Positions 10,249 to 18,800 of a stretch of 19,903 nt of DNA are shown here, piece by piece; position 1 is the first letter of the stretch; each line of letters opens with the position of its first letter. The notes under the pieces were generated by a model. That model saw only the letters and a list, made by a program, of their open reading frames with translations. It was not told where the DNA came from and searched no databases. Position numbers and translations under genes: made by a program. The DNA lies in NCBI GenBank assembly GCA_003640385.1, contig RCAB01000779.1, positions 1 to 19,903 of the forward strand, written 5' to 3'. The DNA is from Setaria digitata. Its lineage: Eukaryota; Nematoda; Chromadorea; Rhabditida; Setariidae.

Positions 10249-12001
10249 ATGAATCTCTTCAAATATGTGTTAAGAAAATTCAGCAGTTACACTCTCACTG
10301 TAATAAATGTGAATTATCTTGAGTTCGGTGAAGCACCTGTATATCAAAAATATTGGAACATGTAATTATTGTTTTCTGTTTTTTCTTTAATTTACTTTTT
10401 TCTTCTTTTTTTTTTTTCAGAATTAAAGCAACAGTGGACTATACTGAACATCATGTTGCTAATTTTAATATCTGTTTCTTGATGCGCGATGAAAGAAGGA
10501 ATAAGAAAACAATTATGTCCGCAAACCTGATATCTGGTACGGTATGTTGCTTCATTCATTTTGTGAGTAGTATTGGTGACATAGGATATAAATGTTTGGT
10601 TGTGTAGGTGCCATAAGTAGGGATTTTGCAGCAAAAGCTAAATTGTTTAAGTGAGTTCAGAAGAGAATCAAAGTATAGCGGAAAAATTAACTTTGCTGGA
10701 AAAATGAAGAAAACGCTTTTCATTGCCATGGAATTAGTCTAATCCTTTTTTTTTTTCTTCGGTACCTTTGTTTAGAAGCAAAAAAAGCAATTTACTACTC
10801 TGGTAAAATTCTAATCATTCTTCAATTGAGAGCTCGAACAAAGGAGAATATAAGATTGATATTGGACAACCGAGAATTGATTTTCTAGTTTTTTCAGGTC
10901 ATGGTTTTGAGGTAAAGAATGCTACCGGAGCACACGTGATGGATATCAAAATACCGAATAGTATCACATCGTCGATCGGCAAAATTGTTCATCCTCTCAG
11001 TACTACTATTTATAAGGTAACTAGTTAAAACTAATGTTATTTATTCCTCTTTTCCGACTTAAATATCTTTAATTAATCAGTAATTTTAGCTTATTTACTC
11101 ATTCTTTCAACTTACTTGTATTGTGTGGTTAACATGTCAGAACTAAATGATGCTTCTAACTAAAGGGACTTTATGCCGGTTGAGAATCCAGCCCGCATTT
11201 TCTTCTTCCATTTAGCAGTTATAATTAATTATTAATTATTGCACTGCATTAAACTTCTGAGAAGGTTGTAATTATGCTTATCACACAGATAGCAAGCAAT
11301 CATAATTTACTGTTTTACGAATCCCTTATTGGAGGTTCTATACGACAATAGTGGAACAAACGGTCAGCGTTTTCGAGTGCACCATCTATCATCAGATCAG
11401 TCAATTATCAATGTTGAAAAAGTATTCATACTTTAATAACAATTTGACAATAGAAATGAATCAATGACTTGTTTTCATTGTTTTTGCTATTTCCATCACT
11501 GAAAACTCTCATGATGGAAAACACCACAGATTCTCCACATAAAATTCAATTATCGATCCTTACAGATAACTTTGTCAGTATATCCATTACTGAAAATGAT
11601 CGGAATACTTGATACTGAATGCTTTTATCAGTTCAAACGTATGGATGGTATTGAACTGGCACGCGTATATCCTAAAATCGTTTTGAATGGCAGGACGCTT
11701 ATTTTAAAATTTGAGTAAGCGTAATTTTAAAAAGATAATCTCTTAGTGATGAAACATTTCTTGGAAAACTTTTTTAAGCTCCACAAACAGCCGAGAGCAG
11801 GCCAAAAGCTACTGACCAAAAAAAGAAAGAATTTCATTCAGTTTTTAAATTTATAGAATGATACAATTGGGCGTACAAATGCGAGCAGTAATTTTGGGCA
11901 CGTCACTGATGCTCATTCTACACGAAGTATATCCGGATATCCGGAATGCATTGGCTTCATCGATAATGAAGATTGGAACTGCTGAAGCTAGGAGCCTCTG
12001 A
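10249..12001 (+). CDS. Tubby C-terminal-like / phospholipid scramblase-fold protein, complete, 6 exons
   Basis: Exons: 10249-10361, 10421-10536, 10898-11016, 11335-11421 (probable), 11566-11714, 11857-12001; 243 codons with the stop TGA. All junctions are GT-AG and in phase. The Met is preceded directly by an in-frame TGA. Strands typical of the scramblase/LURP-one/tubby fold can be followed: HGFEVKNATGAHVMDIKIP, then GKIVHP, then FYQFKRMDGIELARVYP, then the C-terminal QMRAVILGTSLMLILHEVYP, which parallels the scramblase KA-LLGA-FLIDYM helix. That match is fold-level only; the scramblase Cys-rich segment and Ca-binding site are not seen, so enzymatic scrambling should not be assumed. The length fits a single-domain member. 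A short 58-nt first intron and a possible trans-splice acceptor (GAAGCAG, about 10239) lie at the 5' end. It has no operon partner in view. Confidence 0.75.
11335..11421 (+). other. Probable extra exon of the tubby-like gene
   Basis: Twenty-nine codons, including VLYDNSGTNGQRFRVHH, open and in phase 0 at both ends, so the gene reads through with or without it. The donor is AAA|GTATTC. The acceptor is TTGGAG, an unusual GAG. An alternative in-phase acceptor at GATAG|CAAGC gives an exon from 11293. The peptide continues the strand pattern on both sides (IYK-VLYDN; FRVHH), which favours inclusion. Confidence 0.5.
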
Positions 12002-13573
12002 GGCATCTGATTTTGCTATCATTGGATTTGTACAATAACAAATTTAGATTTTTCAAGAATTTCTTGAAAAATGTAAGTTTGTTCTTGGATTCACAGCAGG
12101 ACTATTTTCTAGGCCGCTTGAGAGCTAAACTTTTTCTGCTGCTAATTGCATCTAGCCCTGTTTTATCATATACACCTTCAAATAGGAACAAAATATCAAA
12201 GAAAATATTGCCTAAATTCTTCATCACTTTTTTCATAAATTATCTGATATATCCACTTATTTGGTTACTATTTGTACATAAAATCACTTTATTCCGTGAA
12301 TTTTATTTCAATATTGAATAAACAGCAGTAGCGTATCAAAATTTTTTAAAAATTAGTATTTTTTTGAATCTTTGTGTTTTCTTGATTAAAAATCTTCGAT
12401 TGAAATGCAAGTGATAGAATAAAGTATAAAATTATTCAAAACATATGAAAGATAATAAAAATTCGTTGTTAATTCAATAAACTTCATGAAAATCTGTTTT
12501 TTTCTTCTTCAGAATTTGGTTAATTACAATTATTCATTTTTTTCTGCAAAGTTTACGCAATTCTTTCGAAGGTTTATTATTTTTTTTCAATTCTCTACCG
12601 ACGTCTCAGAAATTAATTTTGGATTAAAATAAATTTTATTTAAAGAAGTCAGGTTAAAGACAAAGTGGATAGGACTGTTTAAATTTACATTTATTTTGTA
12701 TATAAATATAAATAAATAAATAAGCAAATAAATAAATATATATTTAAAATTAAGCATATATATATACGCTTAATTTTATCATTATTTTTCGTTTTCTTTC
12801 TATTCAGTTCTTTTTACATTTTTCATCACCTGTCCATCATCTTTTGTCACGCAATGTTTTATCATTTTTGTCCTTTCTGTGTTATCAGCACAAATATTCC
12901 ACCTTTTTTGGCTAATCCTTTTTTGTTGCTTCATACAACTATTCATAGTAGACTTCTTTTGGTCTGTAATATTAGGAAGTTAATGAATACCTTCTTCCGC
13001 AAAGAAGCGAAAAAGCTGAAATGCTAATTTTTCAGTGAATAAAACAGAACGAGAGTATAAGATGTCTATACCTGATGAAAAAAATGAATTTCTCTTTGTC
13101 TTAAAACAGAAAAATAATTTTAGTTTTTTACAAATGAATTAAAATTAGCCCTTCCGCCTCAAAAGGCATTCATTCAAGAAAATTCTAACGATATTACATT
13201 AATAATAACGTTTCTTTGGATTGCTCGACATCTTTTTGTTGCAAAAAAATTGAGCAATTAAAGGAGACACAGTTTGAAAATAATTTTTTAACAAAAATGT
13301 AATGTGAGGAAACCTATTTTTAACAAGATAAACTGTCAGAATACGTAAGATTGAAATATTCTATTCTATAAAACCATCTTCACAGTATCAGAGCATCGCT
13401 ATTTACTCAAGCAACTTAAGAGAGAGAATCTCAAAAGGTTTGTTACAATTTTTAGATGCATAAGAGAGGAAATTTGCTTCATTCCTTAAACTATCGCATC
13501 ATTTATAAAATATTCTTTTTTTTTTAAATCTGGATTTTTTTACTTCGCAAAGTTCTAAAATTTACAAGGGAGG
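12002..13573. other. 3' flank of the tubby-like gene and AT-rich spacer
   Basis: AATAAA at 12317-12322 is a possible polyadenylation signal for the tubby-like gene. A frame open from about 12013 to 12321 has no ATG start that makes sense and lies in the presumed 3' UTR. An (AAAT)n-like microsatellite is at 12697-12745. Nothing else is recognised. Confidence 0.5.
12697..12745. repeat. AAAT-type microsatellite
   Basis: Imperfect AAATA/TAAA units followed by (TA)n and TTTAAA. Non-coding. Confidence 0.8.
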
Positions 13574-13620
13574 CTTTCTTAGCTAACAGATCTAACACTC
13601 ATTCTATCCATTTTGCAGTG
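13574..13620. repeat. 47-bp direct repeat, copy 1
   Basis: CTTTCTTAGCTAACAGATCT through CCATTTTGCAGTG. It matches 13772-13818 at 46 of 47 positions, the one difference being TTTTGCAG against TTTTACAG. Both copies end in a sequence that reads like a strong splice acceptor. Confidence 0.9.
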
Positions 13621-13771
13621 ATTCTCTTTGAACTCTCTGTTATGCAATAATTTAAGGAGTTGCTGATATCTGTAAAAAATGAATTACACTTTTCGTGTTT
13701 ACATTTTTTCCGATTCCATATTATTTGACTCAATTTTCTTCTTTCTGCAACTAGATAGAGGGGTCGAAGTT

Positions 13772-13818
13772 CTTTCTTAGCTAACAGATCTAACACTCAT
13801 TCTATCCATTTTACAGTG
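13772..13818. repeat. 47-bp direct repeat, copy 2
   Basis: Second copy, 198 bp downstream of the first, ending CCATTTTACAGTG. No open exon of useful length follows either acceptor-like end. Confidence 0.9.
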
Positions 13819-13987
13819 TCAGCAGCGATCATGACTTTTGTCACTAATAATATCATTTGAAACCATTTTTTCACTAATGATGTCATTTAGTTTCACTGAT
13901 ATATGCATACGCATGCATCGTACCATAAATTGTTCGGCTGTATTTCTTTCAAGTCTTTCAACAAGTCAAACTTTGTCTTTTTTGTAG

Positions 13988-14298
13988 GAATAAATGGCAT
14001 TGCAAGTTTTCAGCAACTGTAACTGCAAAAGAAGGAGGTTTTAGTAGAAAGTGATTGCCAATCATTTTTTGAGTGATAATATTAAATATTTTTTGTTTTG
14101 AAATTAACAGGACATGAGGATTTCTCAGCATTAATATCAGAGATTATTGTGATGAAGTATTTGGATACGCCACTTTTCAAAGCAAATCGTTGTGATTTAC
14201 TGCGAACGAAGTAACTCAACAAACTGATCAAGTAATTCGTTTTATCCTACAGCAAAAACGTCACCACAAATATAAGACTTAAACTCAGAACACATTGA
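13988..14298 (+). CDS. Candidate exon chain, unknown small protein (5' incomplete)
   Basis: Three segments join in phase. 13988-14037 follows TTTTTTGTAG and reads NKWHCKFSATVTAKEG, phase 1 at GTTTTA. 14111-14210 follows ATTAACAG and reads HEDFSALISEIIVMKYLDTP and on to CDLLRT, phase 2 at GTAACT. 14253-14298 follows TCCTACAG and ends at TGA. The second intron would be only 42 nt. No first exon with a start was found. I do not recognise the protein; a cysteine followed by alternating strands is loosely reminiscent of netrin-type (NTR) modules, but this is a guess. Confidence 0.3.
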
Positions 14299-14410
14299 TG
14301 CTACTGTTGAGAGTAATGCAGATGCTTATTACTTTTCTTCTATTGATTGCTGTATTTTGATAAATTTAGCAAGCTTTAAAGCAATAGAAAAGTTAGCTGT
14401 TCGAAGATAG
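14276..14410 (+). other. Exon-like open segment in another frame
   Basis: Forty-four codons between TAA and TAG, with coding-like text such as HIDATVESNADAYYFSSIDC. It overlaps the end of the candidate chain at 13988-14298 in a different frame, so at most one of the two is right. A weak acceptor (AAACTCAG) lies near its start. Confidence 0.15.
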
Positions 14411-14536
14411 CAGCAAGTATTATTATCTAATTCATCCAACGTATAGAAAGGTCGAATTAGATAGCATGCAATAATTTTCAACTTTCCTGAGAAAACTGCT
14501 AACAAGCAAAGTTTCCAAATAGAATAGCAATTTCAG

Positions 14537-14628
14537 ATTGTTCATTGGACGATTGCAGAATTCTAACGTTGCCAGCAGTTAGTTCAAGTGTAACTGCTCA
14601 AAGTGTACAGATTTTGAATTTCTGGTAA
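14537..14628 (+). other. Exon-like segment, possible terminal exon
   Basis: It follows a good AATTTCAG acceptor and in phase 1 reads CSLDDCRILTLPAVSSSVTA to a TGG-TAA stop. The C-x4-C-x4-LP pattern could belong to a leucine-rich-repeat N-cap or another secreted module. No upstream exon with a phase-1 donor could be assigned. Confidence 0.22.
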
Positions 14629-15829
14629 ATCTTTTGATACAGCGTTTCAGTAACTAACCACTGTTTAAAATATCATTGCTTATAGAATATTACGCAATAT
14701 TTATAACATGATCTGACCTTTAAAATAATTAAAGTCTGCTCAGTTTCAATAAACAACTAATAAGTCATAAAATTGCGTTCTCTAATATTCTATCTTGTAT
14801 TCATCTACCCTTGAAGTACTTAATTAATCTTTTTTATTAGCATTAAAAAAAAAAATAAAAAGATATCACAATACAACGAACATGCCACGCCTTCATATAA
14901 ATTATGTTCATTGTAAGCACTGTTTAGGAATAAACTTAAATAGCTAGATTTAAGACTATCTTTATCACAAACTTGCAAAGAATGAAATTTAATAGTCTGT
15001 TTGCTAGAACACTGATCGGATTACTATTCATTCTGATTGATCGACTTAGTATTAATTTGTGACTATTTATATTTTTTTTTTTTGTAATCCACACTCGCTA
15101 ATTTAAAGAGATTTTGAGAGATAGAAGTAATGACAATCCTGCTATTATACCTTAAATAATAAGTGAAATTTTATTTATTCAAGGAAAAATGCGGCAGTTC
15201 GGTCTCATTTTTTGGCAAATTGAAATTAAGTTTTGTAGAAATAAATGAAAATTGAAAATCAAGCGTGCTGAATATTAAAATGTAGCATTTGCGACAAAAG
15301 GTTTTAAAATATAATTGGTGATTCAGGTAAACTTTCATTAAAGTATGAAGTTATGAAGCACAAGAAAAGCTTATTGAAAATGTAATTAATAATTACGTGA
15401 ACTTCCGAATTAAAGTACAGCTTGTACAGTTTGTGATTATACATGGGCTTATGATGCATCGCTATTATAACTCGAAAGTTAAATTACTTAAGTAAGCTAG
15501 CAAAAATGAACAGTCGCACTAGTCAAAGCTTTCATCAACGATTCAAAGTTTTTACTGTAATTACTGCTTAATTCTTTTCTTGCTACAACTATATGATACA
15601 CTGAATTTTTAGATGATTACTTTCAAGCGTTCTACACTTGTTTTCAATGCATATCATGATAAGAAGCATGATATGGCACGCACAACTTTTGGTTGGTCCT
15701 CTACCTTTGATTACTGCTACTATTGCTCATTTGCATTTTTTTTTTCTTTTGCGATTTAGTTTTGTTTACATTCAGTTATTCAGGAATAAAAATGAAAATT
15801 TGCCATTATCTTGACTGTTCATCAGCAAT
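14629..15829. promoter_or_regulatory. Upstream region of the EGF/VWA gene
   Basis: AT-rich with no exon recognised. Just before the start codon, TTTACATTCAG and TTATTCAG at about 15775 and 15783 follow a long T-rich run (15736-15769). These are plausible spliced-leader trans-splice acceptors or the end of a 5' UTR intron. The promoter itself cannot be located. Confidence 0.3.
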
Positions 15830-18800
15830 ATGCTCTTGCTGCAATCATTTGCAATTTTTAATCTCTTCATTTTGCTGGCTAATTCAGTTTCATACAACAG
15901 TGCTACAGGTACTTTTTCCGTTGACTTATATACTGCTAAAGATAAAATAAGCTTTGGAAACTTAAGACAAAAAATGAAGTCTTCTAAGTAACAATGAGGA
16001 AGTTTTTGATTTCATAGACTGTTTCTTTTCTTTAATTAACTTTCATTTTCTTCTTTTTTTTTTTTAATTAGCCTTCGTTTCTCAGATTTTTTTGAAGCGA
16101 AATGTCCAAAAATGAATGGATAGCAACTTTTAAATTTTATCTTCTTCACTGAACTAGGTTTAAAAGGTCTAAAAGTTGTATCAACACGTTCTGTAATTCT
16201 TAATTCTTCTGAATCGAGTCAAATAGTTCAGATTTTAAACAAAAATGGATACTTCAGCATATAACTCAATTGAATGTCAGAGATTTTCGAATATATCTCG
16301 TTCTAAAAATTCTTAAACATTGGTCTTCCAAAGTTGCAAAACAATTATTTTTCGATCATATGCTAATGCTAACTGTGTCATCTTTGCAATGAATTATTAA
16401 AGTAACATGCAAGAATGGCGGAATAGTGATAAATCTAAATGATAAAACAACTTGCCTCTGTGATAGCTCATATGGCGGCGAGACTTGTGATGATTATCTT
16501 TGCGAAAATAATGGCACGAAAGTAACAAACGGATGCAAATGTCCCGAAGGATTCTCAGGTTCTCACTGCCAAAATGGTTCGTTCCGTAATGATTAATTAA
16601 ATGATTAATTATCATAATCGACTAGTCTTCAGATTCCAAATGCAAAAAAATTTTATCTTTCTTTTCAGTGATCTGTGATAATTCTGCAAAATTAAAAAAT
16701 ATTGATAGTGATCATAATAATTTGGTGTTTATTGTACGAGCTCAGAAACAACTGGCAACAATTGTCAACAACATTGCCACTTTTATCCCGGACAATAAAG
16801 AATGCTTGCCCGAATATATCCAACAATATGCACTGATTGCATTCAGTGAAGGCCGTTAGTTGATTCTTGAAAAATTTGCAGCGATTTTAAAACCCATTCA
16901 TGGCAATTTGCAAATATAATTTGTTCAAAGATAACATCAGAAAAATAATTCATTAAGGTCCTTAAATTGCTAAAAAATTTTTAATGAGAAATGCTACTGT
17001 AGAGATTTTGCGCAAAGAAGTATATCCGACGGCAAATGCTTTTCAACAGGCTGTTCATGAAGTGATGACAACTAACGTCAGCTTAAGTACCTGCGAAGAT
17101 TTTGTCTTAATTACACTTCATGAGGTTCTCAATGATCAGAAAATTGTCAACAATCGTTCAACAATTTACATTATCACCGATGCTACTCCGCAGCGTTATC
17201 ATGACACAGCAGCGAAACTGAAAGTCATGGTGTCGAACAAATATAACATACCGGTATCTAGCGGATTTTTGAAATTTTATGAAATTAATAAAATTCTATG
17301 AGAAGCATAAATATTCATTTAATAAGTGCCTCTTAGAGTTTCGGAATGATATGCTTTTCCATAAATGATACAAAAGCAGTCTTATCAGGTAATTTTATGG
17401 TTGCAGATCATTGTGTTTAGGAAGCGAATTAGATATCGGTAAATGGAAACTTCCATTCATTTTTCTTTCAGAGAAATTAAAACTGTTATATTACATTCCT
17501 ATAAATTTATAGTTCAGACAAAATACATACATTTAGATTTACGTTGTGTTATTTTACAAAAATTCATGTTCAACGGGTCTGGGACCGAGAAGATGGTTCG
17601 ATCTTTCACAGACCGAACTGAACTATATCGTTGCTGCCTCATCGGGGCAAATTTTTGATTACTGGATAGATTCCAACGAATACATTAACGTATTTTTTTA
17701 TATTACTTAAATAAATTTGTTTGCAGTGAGAGAGTAGAAATCTAATCAGAAAATAGGAAAAATATAATAGTAGGTGATGGAATAGTAAAAGGGACGGAGA
17801 CTAGGAAAACCGGAATTTAATGAAAGTTCGGTAAACAAAATCAGCTGAATCACTCGATGAAATGTGCAATAAGTGTTAGTTATTCATTTCGAGTAGGGTG
17901 TAGGCCAAATTTCATGGATTAAGGATTGATTTATATTTTGCTTCATTAAAGTCTAGAAATTAATTTAATTCCATTAAAATAATTAATAAATTGCTTACCG
18001 AATCTTTAAACGAGCCGACCTTGCTAAAAAGAGACTAATTGAGAGTTTGGTTTGATCATTTCTCTAGGTTCTACGTGATCACATTCAATTTACATATTTC
18101 CGTTCCAATTTGGCTTACGGCATTTACGGATGCAGGACACGTTTTGATGACTTTCCAGAGGGTTGTTGTTGCGAAAATCCGCACTCTATGTTATCAGTGA
18201 ATCGTAATAACACAACAGCCAGTTATATAGCCAATTGGTTCAATGATGACAGAGGCATGCCATTATTTCCATATTTTCACAGATGGCCTAATTTTTACAA
18301 AACTGAACATTGAAGATCTTTGAGGTTCAAGAACCCTACCCTTAATTTGCTAAAAAAATTAGTTTTGATTTTTCCGAGAATGAAAATAAGCACATTTTAA
18401 TGGTAATTATTTCAGCAACAGTTGAAAATCAGCTGATTAGAGATGAGCCAAACAATATTCATCAAAACACTACGCATAGCCAAATTAAGTTTGTTCTTCG
18501 TCTTAACTGTACAAATAATTATTTCCCCAACTTTCATTAGGCTTTATTTTTTAACTATATTTTTGCTTCAAGGATTTTAAAATCGCTTCCCATTGGACAG
18601 CACTGGAATGATTTTGGGGAGACATTCAATGGAAGTCGCACTGCTTACCGATTGTATGAAGGATCAGAAGTTTGTGCTAGCAGGCGAACCCATAACATAT
18701 TTTGGGGATTCTCAACGGATAGAATTATTGATAAATCTCTCGTGCAACCTCTAGAAGGTGTGTTTGTATAATTTTAATGTCAAATGTGGTCAAACACTGT

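Noticed and set aside
12013..12321. 102-codon plus-strand ORF after the tubby-like stop
   Set aside because: It begins with a TTG codon, has no domain and lies in the presumed 3' UTR. In DNA this AT-rich and 20 kb long, one frame of this length is expected by chance.
17407..17438. Small exon reading SLCLGSELDI
   Set aside because: Good acceptor and donor, but the VWA exons on either side already join in phase and make a continuous strand (NIP-IYVVLFY).
17443..17658. 71-codon plus-strand ORF inside the EGF/VWA gene
   Set aside because: The adjacent frame from 17537 gives IYVVLFYKNSCSTG and AASSGQIFDYW, clear VWA text that joins in phase to both neighbours; this ORF is its shadow.
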